From Agarophyton chilense (lineage: Eukaryota > Rhodophyta > Florideophyceae > Gracilariales > Gracilariaceae): a stretch of 64,000 nt of DNA. The DNA lies in the NCBI GenBank assembly GCA_030374765.1, contig JARGXX010000025.1, positions 620,001 to 684,000 on the forward strand. The letters run 5' to 3'. Each line of letters begins with the position of its first letter. Position 1 is the stretch's first letter. The notes beneath the pieces are model-generated. The model was not told where the DNA came from. It ran no database searches and was given only the letters and a program-made list of their open reading frames with translations. Shown here in pieces: positions 31,814 to 43,335 of the stretch. The position numbers were made by a program, and so were the translations under genes.

Positions 31814-32729
31814 TGTGGAGCAAAACCCGGCGACGGGAAGTGCTCTCAAGGTGTTCGAAGCCTTGCTCCCTGGGGGGAGGCAGACTCAGAGACAGAGCCC
31901 TCCGTTCCACCCGTAGTGTGGGGTGTAACCCCCACGGGGGATTCCGGCAGTACCGACGGAGGTGAGGGGTAGAAACCGTTGGATCGGGAATGGGTATGGG
32001 TATCCCAAAGAATGGGGGAAAATCCGGCGAAGAGGAAAAACGGGGCGAGGGTCGGGCACTAACAGGCACCGGACCCGAGAACCAGAAAAGGGGCGAAACA
32101 ACAAAAGAAACCCAATACAGGGGCGAAAACCTGTCCTCGAAAGGAAACACAAAAAGCACGCAACAAGTAAGCAGAACCCCCACGGGGTATCGTGCACGCA
32201 GGTCGTCTGAGCGGTCCCAAGGGGGTGGTTGCACGGAACACAAACGTGGGCACTCTCCAAGTGGAGTCGTGTCCCTACGCAGGCGTTGCTAACCATAGCC
32301 CGTTCCGGGTTGTAAGGCCGAAACGATGGCGACGAAGAACCTCTAACGGTATCGAAGACCAACCTTGGTTCCCCTTTTACTCTGAGCTTCGGACTGTCAG
32401 ATCTCATCTCCCTAAGTAGGGCCCACTAACTAAACTCTACAGTAGTGCACACCTGCTCAGGGCCATACACGTGGAGATCCAATTGTCATGGCCCAAAAGT
32501 CCAACGTTCTACAAATATCCGAAATTCGGTGCCAAAATTAAGCCACGTGTATCACGGGGCCAATCCAACCATGGGCCATCCGAATTTTCCCTTAGAGGCG
32601 AAATATAACCGGAAAACAGTGCCACCTCAGCACACCTTAGAGGGGATCATAATCATAACCCTCGGAGGGTTCAATCCTCATTCTATGAGTTGCATCTTCA
32701 AGTATCCCCTGACTGGGCGTTGCTCTACA
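31814..32729 (-). repeat. Element B 5' LTR
   Basis: Second LTR copy, 916 bp, with the same inverted ends as the copy at 20966. It drives minus-strand gag-pol transcription. The right flank (AGCAA) does not match the left flank of the element. Confidence 0.93.
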
Positions 32730-33746
32730 AGCAAAGAACGCTAATTCTTGAAGAAATGTTCTCTCACTAAAAAGGCCAACACTCTATCAGGCCACTTGAT
32801 GATAATTTCTTCAAGTCCAAAACCTTGACGCTCGCGAAGAGAAGGAACCCCAACCTTCTCGACAGTGCCCGCTTTGGACACCGTAACATATAGTGGTTGG
32901 TCTGCAGAATTGAGAACATTTGGTCTTCAATTACATATCAACCAGGGACAGATACCAGTAAAGACTTTGAACCACTAGATACTTTCAGGCGCCTACAAAT
33001 GTCAGAAAAATCCATTGGTACTCGAATCTGAATTTCCACCTCAAATGCAAGGCGGTCCCATATTCGAATGACATCCTTGTAATTTTCAAAAGGCTTCTAC
33101 CTAAAGCACCGCTTCTAAGGCTTCTTGATTCACCACTTGTTTGGTTTCGTTGCGATTGGTCTGTCTCTGGCAAAAGATGGAAAATTTGAACGTATAAAGT
33201 ACCTTGTCATTTCATGAGGACTGTATTTGGGACTGATTTTTTTCACACACCGCTCAGTCAGTAAGCACAAATTTTTATATGAAGAAAGAGAAAAGTCGGT
33301 AATCCAAGAAGAAAAAATTGATACAGTCATTCTGATATCAGAGGCAAAAATTGTCGGTCACAATACTCCTGGCAAGTGCCACACCGCGAAATGAATTATC
33401 GACAGAGAAAAATCAACAAACGCAAGCACTAGAAAAATGAGCAAGCAGAGATTATAATAGTTTTTAGCTCTCCTCAGAAGAGAAGTGCTACATGGGGTGA
33501 AATGGTAGCTTTTCTCTCGTTTCTTAATCGAAGACGATAGAAACGCAAGAAAGAAAGACTGGCTCGCTGTGTTAAGGATCGGGATCTGATTCACAGAGCG
33601 GATTGCAGTTGATTGGATTACCATCTCTGATGGTAAAAAATCACTCTTCTTTTTTCGCCGTAGTCCCTCTCCGTGGAGTCGTTCGGGACCGATGTCCCGA
33701 TTCAACCGATCCCCAGCGATGGAGGGTTTATTTCGTCATGGAAGGC
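32730..33746. other. Unique sequence between elements B and A
   Basis: About 1 kb containing a coding-like minus-strand relic on its left (listed separately) and AT-rich DNA with short frames on its right, including a minus-strand frame 33358-33705 with one hydrophobic segment but no family signal. The right edge carries the AAGGC target site of element A. Confidence 0.4.
32745..33117 (-). pseudogene. Possible relic of an unidentified gene
   Basis: Two consecutive coding-like stretches on the minus strand. The first includes ENYKDVIRIWDRLAFEVEI and MDFSDICRRLK, then a stop. After a frame change comes DQPLYVTVSKAGTVEKVGV and LEEIIIKWPDRVLAFLVREH, ending at a TAG near 32745. The amino-acid mix resembles a folded protein better than chance frames, but I recognise no family. 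It could also be two exons of one gene. Element B inserted, or was joined, next to its end. Confidence 0.3.
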
Positions 33747-34540
33747 TGTAGTGCAACGCCAAGGGCGGCGAAAACACACGAAGATGTCCGAGTCTTCCTC
33801 CAAGGAGGGTAGCGCGGCGACGGAACCTCTCCGGAGTGAACACGACTAAGTCGGGGTGTAAGGCCGAGGTTCACCGGCACGCCAAGCGGGGAGAGTGCGG
33901 GATGCTAGAAGGGAGCAGACCAGGTATGAGCTGTATTCCAAGAGAGTGGGCAAGTGATAAAGGGGGGACCACCCAGTGGGGGCGATCGGGGGCATGGGCC
34001 CCGAGAGCCAAAAGAAATATGTAGCAAACCCAATACTGGGGCGAGAACACGGCAGTGGTATGAAAGATATACACGCTAACAGCGGTGAGTCTCCTGTTGA
34101 CGCAGGGTGGATAAGTCTACCGTTAGTAACGCGGTTTCACCTCCGTAGAGTGTGGAAGACTCGCGAAAGCGGAAAAAGACTTAGAGCCAAGAACCCTGGT
34201 TGGGGAGGTTTACTGAGTGTCAGGGCGAGGTCGCCCTGGCACTATATAGTGTAGAATACTGTAGAGAGCTCCCTAACCTAGTGTAATAAAGCTAAATAAA
34301 TAGAGAAATATCCAGCTATGCTGTGCCAACCTGTCCTGGGCCACCCGTGGTACACGTGGGTAAGTCACACCCGAATCGGGGCCACGGCGCACGGCAGCCG
34401 GTGCACTTTGCGTACAACGCGTATACACCTGGCTACGCCAGCCCGCTAGTAGCGGTACTACTCATAGATCTCACAAGTATCGCCCGAGGCGGAAAAACAA
34501 CCAAGTCCTGGAAAACGGCCCTCACGAGGGTTGCACTTCA
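33747..34540 (-). repeat. Element A 3' LTR
   Basis: 794 bp; on the plus strand TGTAGTGCAA to TTGCACTTCA. Minus-sense ends are TGAAGTGCAA and TTGCACTACA. Nearly identical to 43496-44289. Confidence 0.95.
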
Positions 34541-34555
34541 TATCCCCCTCCTGAG
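34541..34555 (-). promoter_or_regulatory. Element A polypurine tract
   Basis: Minus-sense CCTCAGGAGGGGGATA immediately precedes the 3' LTR start. Confidence 0.8.
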
Positions 34556-34575
34556 GCGCGAGTACGACATCCGCG

Positions 34576-36513
34576 ATGGTAGGCGACGCGCCGAGACGAA
34601 TGCATAAGAGTGCAACCAGCTCGCTGGGATCCACGTCATCGGATGCCAACAATCGCAGTGCGGCAAAACTCCAGTCTCCTGGCAACAACCGTTCTCAACG
34701 TTCCATCTCAACCGAATCCGCATCCTTGCGTGCCAGTCTTCCGATTCCTCGGCATCGTCTCCCGCTTCGCCGGTCTCCTCTTCCGGTCATCCGGCCTCTA
34801 CGCTCCCCGATGAGCAACCAAAACAATCAACCCAACCGTTTCCCTGCGGGGTACCTCTCCGGCTTCCGGTCCGCTCCGCTTCCGCAAAGCGCGTCATCGG
34901 CTGCGCCGCAGATTCCTATCGCGAACGCGGCTGCTGCTCCGTACGGAATGTTTCCCGCGAGAGGGTGGCCGCCATACGACATGCTTGTCGGGCGCCATCC
35001 TGGCCATCATGCGTCCGTTCTCCGGCTTGCGCCGTGGTTCCACCCGATTGCGGTGTTAAACGAGGCGCTCATAGCGATGTACACCGATGGAAACGGGATG
35101 CGTCCGGGAGATATTCCGGCCGTGGCGACAACTTCGTTGGATTGGCGACGCCGCGTAGCGGTTCCGGTCCACGCTGTGGCGCACCGGGGTAGTGAAACCT
35201 CGGCTTCCGCTCATGCGGCCTTCGTCCTTCTTGGCCATCAACGGCTTCGCCGGGCTCCTTTCGAATATCCCATCCCCGATGGTCTCGGCACCGACATTCG
35301 GCTTTACCGCACTCAAGATGAGATTGGTTACGTCGACCGCCTGGCGGGTTTGGAAACACTCTCGTGGAGGGGCATCTCGATAGCACGGCAAGAGGCCATG
35401 TGCTGGACGCGACCGATTATCCGGGCAGAATTCCGCTACATGCGTCGACTTGCGCGGGCCAACTTCCTCGCCATGATCCGCTTCGAGCATCGAGCACGAT
35501 CCCAATTCGGGTATTTGGTCCCGTATCAGAACGTGGAGATCGAACGCCTTCGCGTGGCCGACCGACGGGGTCGCTATGTCCTCATTCCACCGTGGTGGTC
35601 GAACCTCGAGGCCTGCCGGGGCTGTTACATCGAGCTGCCACCAGTCATCACGTATTACGGTTCGTACCTCATCGAGAATCCAGAGTCCGGACTGTGGTCC
35701 GTGGTGATTACCGAATGGGCAGTCCGCGCGGCGGTGTTCATTTTCTGGGAGGTGTATGACCAGTACAGACTGTGGTTCCTCCCGTTCCGGTTGAGGTCCG
35801 CGATTCGCAGCCTGGACCTGAGCATCCCACTTGGTGGAGTAACCAACGCCGAGGAAGTGGCGGGTCTTCTCGATTACATCGACCAGTTGGACTGGACCAC
35901 CGTTCCGATTGAACAAAGCGGGCGCGCCGTGGGTAGCCGGGGTCAGGACCTGTCACCAGGAAGGCGTACTCCCTTGGGAGGTGATTTCGTATACTTTGAC
36001 CCTTGGGAAGGGCACAAAATCTCCGCGGAGGAAGCGAACGAACTCCGGTTTGCACCGCGCCATATCCCCGAGGGGCATCCGATCGGTTTCGTGGACGCGG
36101 ATGAATATTACCACGTCTACGACGGCGACGATCCAATGGTGGACAACAAACCCGACGACGGGGAAGCGTACACCGAGGCGGAGGTCGAGGGATCCGAAGC
36201 GGAAGGTCCCTCTAACGCAGGGACGCCAGCCACGCCTTACGCGGATTTGGATAACCCCGCGGGGGCTGGGTCGGAGTACGCGGTAGCTGGACCACCTCCG
36301 GTTCCACGGGTGAATCTCCCAAGTGGTGGGGTGTCCGCTCCAGGCGATGCGAGCTCCGCTCCGGCGGGTCAAGCGGCCGTGATCTCCCAGTTCCTGTGAC
36401 AGGTGGGGCTGGGGACCAACGCAGCGAGTGGCGATGTTGCCGCGATGCGCGAGGCCTTGATCACCCGCCTCCAGGGAGGTAACCAACCCGGGGGCGGTAA
36501 GCCGAACCCGTGA
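34576..36513 (+). pseudogene. Antisense accessory ORF of element A (one in-frame stop)
   Basis: Starts at ATG 34576, 36 bp inside the LTR (a second in-frame ATG at 34810, MSNQNNQPNRF, matches the homologous N-terminus better). It is open for 607 codons to a TGA at 36397-36399. The frame then continues for 37 more codons to TGA 36511-36513, and this continuation resembles the ends of the B and C proteins, so the first TGA is probably a recent nonsense change. Conserved blocks shared with B are APWFHP, RPIIRAEFRYMRRL, RARSQFGYLVPYQNVEIERLR, PPWWSNLEACRGCYIELPP, EWAVRAAVFIFWEVYDQYR and DFVYFDPWEG. The N-terminal GFRSAPLPQ recurs in C as GFRSVPLPQ. Function unknown; no nucleotide-binding, protease or membrane-fusion feature is visible, which argues against an envelope gene. 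Confidence 0.75.
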
Positions 36514-39500
36514 CGGGGCACGCGATCCCGATGGGGAGTTTCCCTTGTGACTTAGGGTAGTATCTCGAGTGCTCGGTATTCCATCGATAGCTTCAAATAA
36601 AAACCAAGTGACTTGTGTAACCCAAAACCTTCCTTCACTAGTCTGTTCTCAAGCAAACCTACTTCTCTTTTCTCTTCCACCGAGGTGGGTGTTATCCCAC
36701 CTGGGCTTTAACAACCGATGCCGGGATTCCCGTCCGCGTTCTGCGGTGATATGACACCACCTTCGAACGTGGGAGATGTTCCATCAGCTCATCCGAATCC
36801 CATTCGGGCCCTAAACCGTACCAACGGACGAGGTATTGAATATAACCATCCGGATAGTATGAGTGCTCCACTATGTGGTCGACCACGAACTCCTTCTCGT
36901 AGACTTCCTGCCCTTGCGGTGTACGCGTCACCGGACCAAACCGGTGTACGTCCGCAGGTGCGTGTGGGCTACTGTGCCCTTCCCCCGAGGGGTCCATGGG
37001 TTGGCGTTGCCTTTCCATGCCCTGGGTAGGGGAACGAACCGGGTTCCGGGTTCCCTTGGCCGCTTGGCGGGTTGCTTCCGCCAAGGCGTCATGACGAAGA
37101 GCGTCAGTTCGACGGCTTCGGCCGGAGGCCTTCCCGTGGGGCAATTCTCCCAGTTTTTGGGTCGGAATGCTTTCCGAGAGTTCTCGTGCAGAGGCCACCC
37201 TTCGGGGGAACGCGGACTCATCCCAAGGCTGGGTTTCGCGGTCGCGTTCCGCGAGTCGTCGAGGTGAAATCCGTCGCGACGGTGCTGGACTTGACGCGGG
37301 AGGCGGTTTCATCACGGGGCGTCGTGCCTTGCCGGGTGAGCCGCCTTGGGCGTTGATTGGCGTATCTCCCGAGCCGGGTGTCGTCTGGTCACGTGATACG
37401 TCCGGCTGATGGCTGGTAGTACTCCGCACAGTGCTGCGTTCGGCCTCGTCACGTGAGGGCGTGTGAAACGGCGCTGCCGGTATGTCTGCTCGCTTTGGCG
37501 ACACAGTACCGCGACGGGCGTGCAAATCCGGGTCAACCGTGCCTTCCTCACCAACGGGCGGCGAAGTGCGCGGCGAGGAAACCCTGCGGGGAGCGAGTTC
37601 GTCCTCAACTATCCCTTTCGAGGGTTCAACTTTACTCGGCGACGAGGTGCTTCCGTCCTTGACGGGCACATTCTCCGGGGTGACCGGGGCGCCTTCGACA
37701 ACGCTATCGGGGTCAACCGAGACACTCGGAGTGCGTCCGCCACTGGGCGCGGGTTATGAACCAGCATCAAGCGTGCTGGGTGTGAATCTCCCGTCTACTA
37801 CGGTGTGCTTGCCCGGCTTAGCCGGTGTGTCCTGCCGTACAGTACGAGGGACCACTTCTGATCGATTCGGCCTAGAGGGGCCTGCGAGGGCGTTCTCTAA
37901 GTTTTCCAGCGTAGCTGGTGTCGACGAACCGTGACCCACGGGCTGCGGGTCAACGCTCGACGGCCTAGCCGGTCCAGTATCGCGAGGGCGAACAGCATCC
38001 TGCGACGATTTCGGTTTCGCTTCGGCGAGAGGGTTTCCACTACGTGGTGCGTCCTGTCGAGTAGAGTCCCCGTGGGGAGTGCGATCAGACGCAGATGCGG
38101 TGGCGCTTCCCATAGAGGGTTCAGCAACGGCTGTAGCGCGCAAATGTGGAGATGGCACGTCGGTAGACGGGACGTCCGGGTCACCGTTGTTCTTTCTGGT
38201 GTGTCCAGGAGTCCGTGCACCACGGTTGCCATGACGCGACGAAGCGGTTTCCGTCTCTCGACGAGAGTTATGAGCCTCCTCCTTCTCCTGAGACGGAGCG
38301 GCATGGGGAGTGGTTGAAACGCCCAACGGGCGGGGGTAGACACCGCGCCGTGGCGTGAGAGAAGAGAGGCTATTCTGGCCTTGGTTTGATAAGATCGGCA
38401 AGTCAGAGAGTCCCAGGGTAGGGTGTGGTAACGCAGAAGGTCTGGAAACCACGGCAGTGGGCTGAGCCACCGTTGTGTGCCGAGCACCATCATCCTCAGA
38501 GAGGGATTGTTGACCCATTTCGGTTACTTCCAACGTCGGTGGCGGGGATTTCTCTGAATCGTCTGAGACGAGCAATGCGTCAATATCATCATCCGATTTC
38601 GGGCTTTCGTTCCATTTATCGTGTAACCAATCCGGGTTTCCCGGTGTTCCATCGTCTACGACGAAGCAAGGTATATCCTCGTCATCGACGGCTAGAGCTT
38701 CCCCATTCGTGGGTAAACGCGAGAGCGCGTCCGCTTGCGCGTTCTGAGTGCCCTTCTTGTAGATCACTTCAAAGTCATATTCCGCGAGGCGGAGTCTCCA
38801 ACGCATTAAGCGGCCCGACGGCTCCGAGATGGTCATAAGCCATCGTAGGGACGAGTGATACGTGTAAATGGTAAAGTGCACACCCATGAGGTAGGGGTGG
38901 AGTGTAGAGAGGGCCCACACTACTGCAAGGCACTCCTTCTCCGACACGGAGTAGTTCCGCTCGTGGACATTGAGCTAGCGTGAACAGTACCCAATAGGTT
39001 TGCGTTCTCCTTCGGGAGTAGTTTGAAAGAGCGCACAGCCTACCTGGTAGTCGCTAGAGTCCGTGTCCACGGAAAACGGTAGTCCGGGTTTCGGTAACGA
39101 TAGAATCGGTGCTGATGTGACAGCCTCCCTAAGGGAGTTAAAAGCATCCGTCTGGGCGGACGTAAAGGGGTCCAGTTTAGGTGGTTGACCTTTCCGCAGA
39201 AGCGCGTTCAAGGGGGCCGCGATGTCAGCGAAGTTAGGGATAAACCGTCGGTAGACGTTGACCAATCCTAGAAAGGAGCGCAGTTCCGTCTGGGTAGCGG
39301 GTTCTTTCGCCTTGCGAAGGGACCTCACTCGAGCTTCCTCGATCATTACACGTCCAGGACGGATAATGTGCCCGAGATACTTCACAGTATCGGTAAAGAA
39401 CTCACATTTCCTCAGTTTGAGGGTTATTCCAGCGTCACTTAGCGTGGTCATTATGTCCCTGACTTGGGTGAGATGGTCATCCAGATTGTCTGAGAATACG

Positions 39501-40220
39501 ATGATATCGTCCAAATAGACGAGGCAAGTACGCCACTTAAAGCGGGCCAACAAAATGTCGATAGCACGCTGAAAGGTAGCGGGAGCATTGGTTAGACCAA
39601 AAGGCATCCGTTTAAAACGGTAGAGTCCCGAGTGACAGACAAACGCAGTCTTATCTTGGTCCTCCTCCCTAACGGGAACCTGCCAATATCCCTAATTGGC
39701 GTCCAAAGCCGTGAACACGGTAGCAGTGCCGAGAGAGTCGATGTACTCATCCATTCGTGGGATCGGATACACGTCCTTGACGGTAACATCATTCAAGCGA
39801 CGGTAGTCGATGAAAAAGCGCCAGGACTCATCGGGTTTTGGAGCCAGTACCACTGTGGATGCCCACGGCGACTTAGCCGGTTCGATCACTCCAGCTTGGA
39901 GCATTTTTTCCACTTGGAACTGTTCCTCTTCTCGAGCCTTGGGGCCTGCCCTGTAAGGGTGTTGAGCCACGGGTCGGGTGTTCGGCAATAAATCTATCCG
40001 GTGTTCCGTTGTATTTATCTCACCAAGAGAGCCATCCCACATTGTGGTAAACTCCCGTAACATCTCACGCAGACTTTCACGGTGTGACTCCGGTACATGA
40101 CCGAGGTCGAGTTCCTCGAGTTCTTTCACGGGGTCTACCCGGTTGTAACTCGTCGGAACGGGCTTCTTTTCTGTTTCGGCAGGTTGCGATTCCGAATCAT
40201 TCGGTGATTGGACGGCAGCT

Positions 40221-40234
40221 TCCTCCCCCTCCTT
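40221..40234 (-). promoter_or_regulatory. Internal polypurine-tract copy, element A
   Basis: Minus-sense TAAGGAGGGGGAGGA between protease and RT, encoding K-E-G-E-E. It is at the position equivalent to 28568-28582 of element B and close to the 3' tract. Confidence 0.45.
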
Positions 40235-41205
40235 AGAGTGAGCGAGACCGAGGGCTTCGGCAGCGGTCAGCCTAGTGGGGACCATCGCGGTGGGGTGAGG
40301 CATTACCGATCCAATAACTTGGTTTTTCACCAGTGACTGGGGGATGGAGCCCAGATTGGCAACGAGCACGGTGAACGGCTTGTCTGGGACAATCTGCGCG
40401 ACTCCATTCGCCACGGCGAGTTGATATCCATCGTACAGTGATGAGAGAGGCTGAATGACTCGTAAACCGTGTTGACGGGAAGTGACACGCACCCATACTT
40501 GGGACTCTGGCGGGATTCGGACAGACGCAGCCACGCAGAACTTGGTAGACTCCCGAGAAGCGGGTGGAGGTTCCTGCGCGGCAGGGAGCGGTACGTGCTT
40601 CTTGGAGGCACGCCGCAGCGGACGACGGACAATCGGGACCGACGAGCCGTCTTCCATCTCAACACGCTTTAAGCGGGGCCTTATGGCGTCAACGAATCTG
40701 TCACAGAAGTCACATCCCAAAATGATGGGGGCAGCCAATTTCCGGCATACAATAAAGTCGAGTTTCACCACGAAGGAGCCCAAGCGAACGACGAGAGCGA
40801 CGGTTCCAACCGTTGACAACGGGTTGTTATTCGCGTCCGCGACGTCGGGCGTCACGCCAAGGCGGATCTGAGACCGCAAGGGCGGGGGCAGCAGCGACTC
40901 CACGATGAAATTCGGACCAGCACCTGTGTCCAAAACAGTAAGAACTCGAACCATAAACTGGGTAGAAAGGCCAAGGTCGGCATACACCTTGTAATTGCGC
41001 TTGGCCATTACTAAGACTCTATCCGGGAACCGGCGGTTAAGAACACGTTTCCACGGTCGACGTAGAACACCAAAGTGTTCCGAGTCCACGTCTGAGACGG
41101 CCTGTTTCCTCGTGAGGATTGTGACCGGGGAGCGAGGCGGAGACGCCTCGGGCGTCGTCAACCTCACTGTTGGGGACGCCTCTCCCGAAGGGGAGACTCC
41201 CGAAA

Positions 41206-43335
41206 TCAGTTTTCCTGAGTCCCTTCCGCCTGGGGCGGGGCCTCAGAATCCTGAACCACTAGCAATGGGGCGCCAGCGGCGGGGTTTGAAGGAACGGGGC
41301 GGTGGTCGGGAGCCTGCTCGGCAGGGTAAAGCAACGCATTGCGCGGTTTCGCCTCCAAAATACTCCGTGGAAAATCGATCTTCGCTCGAAGATACGACGT
41401 CATCGGAACAATCCGCTTTTCCACTGGGGTCAACGCCTCATAATTACAGATTACTCGGGCTACTTTCCTCATGGTGAGGATACAGTCCGGTGAAATGTGA
41501 CCGTGTTCATAGCATATGTGGCATATGAGTCCCTGGCGTGAGGGCTGCAAACCGGAGCGAGCATCCGTGAACTTCACCGCTTGGCGGGTATCCTTCCATC
41601 CAGGGCGACTCTGTCGGAGCGCCCCGTTTGAATACGGGATGCGAGGTCCGTGAACACGGGGAGAGTCTGCGTACAACAGGGCTCCATCCTGGGCCGTGTC
41701 ATATGAGTCGTCCGTCGTAGACGGTAGTTCGGTTGTCGGGACCGAATGGATATCGCTTCGGGCAAAGTGTACGTTGTCGTACTCCTGTTGGGGGCGCTCA
41801 CTCGCAATCAGCGATAAAGATGGCGACTTCGTTTCCATCACCAACGCCTTGGCGGTTCGCGACCGGTGTCCGGGGGCACGAGCTCTTAAAGCGTCACCTT
41901 CCGCTTGCGCGTGTTGGACCAACTCCAGATACGTGGTCTTCCTTCGGTCTTCCCGGTAACGGGCCACGAGTGTTCGGATAGCGGGGTTCAGTCCATCGAT
42001 GAACATGGTGCAGCGCTTTCCGGCGGAGTGTACGTTCCCACTAAGGTGGAAAGCCTTGTTCAGGCGCACCGAGAATTCGGTTTCCGTTTCTCCAGACTTC
42101 TGGCGCGTATCGCGAAGAGCGAGAATGGCCGACTGAATCGCGTGATTAGTGGCGTAGGACCTCAAGAGGTATTGTACTGCTTCTGGCCAGCAGGTTACCC
42201 CTCCTTCGGAGGCTCTAGACGAACCTCTTACAGAGTTGTATTGATCCTCGGCGAGGCCTTTCATAAAGTACGGGAGTGCAATAAACGCCTGTCCTTCGGT
42301 CATACCGAGAATATCCGCTTCGGCGACGAACCTCGCAAGGAAATCCAACACCAAAATGGGGTCTTCTCCAGAAAAATTCTGGTTCCTGAGGGACAGTTGC
42401 GTACGATTTATGCAATCCTTCACTCTACCCGTGCCACGGGGCGTGCGATCCAAAGAGGAGTTCTCTAGCCGATAGTATCGGTAAGAAACCAACTTCTTGT
42501 ACAGGGGGTTGGTGCATTTCAGCTCCTTCAACCCGGAGTGTTTCCTTCCCTTCTCGCGGGCGCGGATCACACCTTGGGTGGCAGACGACCGTTTAGAACG
42601 GGATGAACGCCTGCGATGGCCATCGTCAGAAGACGAATCTGACGAGTCCGACCCGTTTGAATGGTGAGAGCCACGCGACGACCGTGAGGAGTTCGACGAG
42701 TCCGAGTCATCGCTGTCACGCTTTCCACGCCGACGGCGAGTATCGTCCCTTTTCCTCTCGTGTTTCGCTTGTTGCGACACAGCAACCGGCTTCTCCGGGA
42801 CGTCTTCCATCAAGATGGTTTGTTCTAACGTCTGGAGACGGGCGCTAACACGATTGAATCGGGTCTCGACACCTTTCACGTAAGCGGCGGGACCACCAAA
42901 ACATTCCAACAGGGGGTTGACGTCCGCCCGCAACACGCGGAGGTCGTCAACCACTTCCTTCATAGAAGAGCCATCACACCTGAAACGCAGGGCTTCGAAC
43001 TCTTCCACGAAGGCATTGTGCGCTTCCCGCATTACGCGGATCTGCTGCCTCACACTTGAGTTTATGTCGATGTGGAACTCGTTTTTCTGGGCCTTTTCGT
43101 CGGCAGGAGCCGGGTCATCCCCGGCAGGGGCCGGTCCAGCACCAGAATTGGGTCCGTTCTTCGACGCCTTAGGCGGTAGCTTGCTGTTCTTGGAGGAGTT
43201 CGACCCCTTACTCTTGCCTTTCGGAGCGGCTTGAGGTAACGGCGGGGGAACCCTTCTAGGGTCCGCAGGTGCCACGTCATTGACGAAACGGCTCCGCGTG
43301 ATCGCGGGTTCCGCTTCCGTCGGTAGTCGTGACAT
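41206..43335 (-). CDS. Element A gag (intact)
   Basis: 709 residues from ATG 43333-43335 (MSRLPTEAEPAITRSRF) to TGA 41206-41208, without a break. Order: a Pro/Lys/Ser-rich N-terminus; a helical coiled-coil-like segment at about 90-190 (VRQQIRVMREAHNAFVEEF, VSARLQTLEQTIL); a strongly charged Arg/Asp/Ser region (RRRGKRDSDDSDSSNSSRSS); a capsid-type segment (NPLYKKLVSYRYYRLENSS, DPILVLDFLARFVAEADIL, WPEAVQYLLRSYATNHAIQ); and a zinc knuckle CHICYEHGHISPDC (CX2CX4HX4C). This would build the particle and bind RNA. The last codons Q-E-N overlap the candidate frameshift signal into pol. As the only undamaged gag-pol gene here, it might still be translated. Confidence 0.9.
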   Translation of the reverse strand: MSRLPTEAEPAITRSRFVNDVAPADPRRVPPPLPQAAPKGKSKGSNSSKNSKLPPKASKNGPNSGAGPAPAGDDPAPADEKAQKNEFHIDINSSVRQQIRVMREAHNAFVEEFEALRFRCDGSSMKEVVDDLRVLRADVNPLLECFGGPAAYVKGVETRFNRVSARLQTLEQTILMEDVPEKPVAVSQQAKHERKRDDTRRRRGKRDSDDSDSSNSSRSSRGSHHSNGSDSSDSSSDDGHRRRSSRSKRSSATQGVIRAREKGRKHSGLKELKCTNPLYKKLVSYRYYRLENSSLDRTPRGTGRVKDCINRTQLSLRNQNFSGEDPILVLDFLARFVAEADILGMTEGQAFIALPYFMKGLAEDQYNSVRGSSRASEGGVTCWPEAVQYLLRSYATNHAIQSAILALRDTRQKSGETETEFSVRLNKAFHLSGNVHSAGKRCTMFIDGLNPAIRTLVARYREDRRKTTYLELVQHAQAEGDALRARAPGHRSRTAKALVMETKSPSLSLIASERPQQEYDNVHFARSDIHSVPTTELPSTTDDSYDTAQDGALLYADSPRVHGPRIPYSNGALRQSRPGWKDTRQAVKFTDARSGLQPSRQGLICHICYEHGHISPDCILTMRKVARVICNYEALTPVEKRIVPMTSYLRAKIDFPRSILEAKPRNALLYPAEQAPDHRPVPSNPAAGAPLLVVQDSEAPPQAEGTQEN
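41209..41215 (-). promoter_or_regulatory. Candidate -1 frameshift heptamer, element A
   Basis: Minus-sense G-GAA-AAC followed by the gag stop TGA; the -1 frame gives K-L-I-S-G-V-S-P and leads into protease. In the -1 frame a stop lies about 12 codons upstream, so the overlap is short. Confidence 0.55.

Larger units (their letters stand above)
20966..32729 (-). mobile_element. Ty3/gypsy chromovirus-type element B
   Basis: 11.76 kb, transcribed on the minus strand, with 915/916-bp LTRs, a primer-binding site, gag, pol (PR, RT, RNase H, INT, chromodomain), a polypurine tract and an extra plus-strand ORF. The LTR pair differs at roughly a dozen positions by eye (a little over 1 %), so insertion was fairly recent, yet gag and pol carry several disabling lesions. 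No target-site duplication: the five bases on the left (ACACG) do not match those on the right (AGCAA). Confidence 0.93.
36692..41215 (-). pseudogene. Element A pol: PR-RT-RNase H-chromodomain, no integrase
   Basis: The -1 frame relative to gag, entered at 41209-41215. Protease VLDTGAGPNFI; RT fingers QVEKMLQAGVIEPAKSPWASTVV; TAG at 39692-39694 within the TLDANSGYWQ motif; intact palm box CLVYLDDIIVFSDN; TAG at 38975-38977; RNase H SVSEKECLAVVWAL and ADALSRL. The linker then follows directly: after CFVVDDGTPG it passes into the Pro/Ser-rich segment that in element B comes after the integrase (LPHPTLGLSDLPI here, LPHPERGLTDLP there). The zinc finger and the Asp-Asp-Glu core are thus missing, with the frame kept. 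TAA at 37754-37756, then the same frame resumes and ends with a chromodomain (FVVDHIVEHSYYPDG..YLVRWYGLGPEWDSDELMEHL). It would need integrase from another element. Confidence 0.9.

Noticed and set aside
33836..34254. Repeated small ORFs in the element A LTRs (also 43585-44003)
   Set aside because: Same reason: LTR duplication, no domain, no support as genes.
35056..35916. 286-codon minus-strand frame opposite the element A antisense ORF
   Set aside because: It is on the gag-pol strand but lacks any pol or env motif, and has no counterpart in element B; it is a shadow of the conserved plus-strand ORF.
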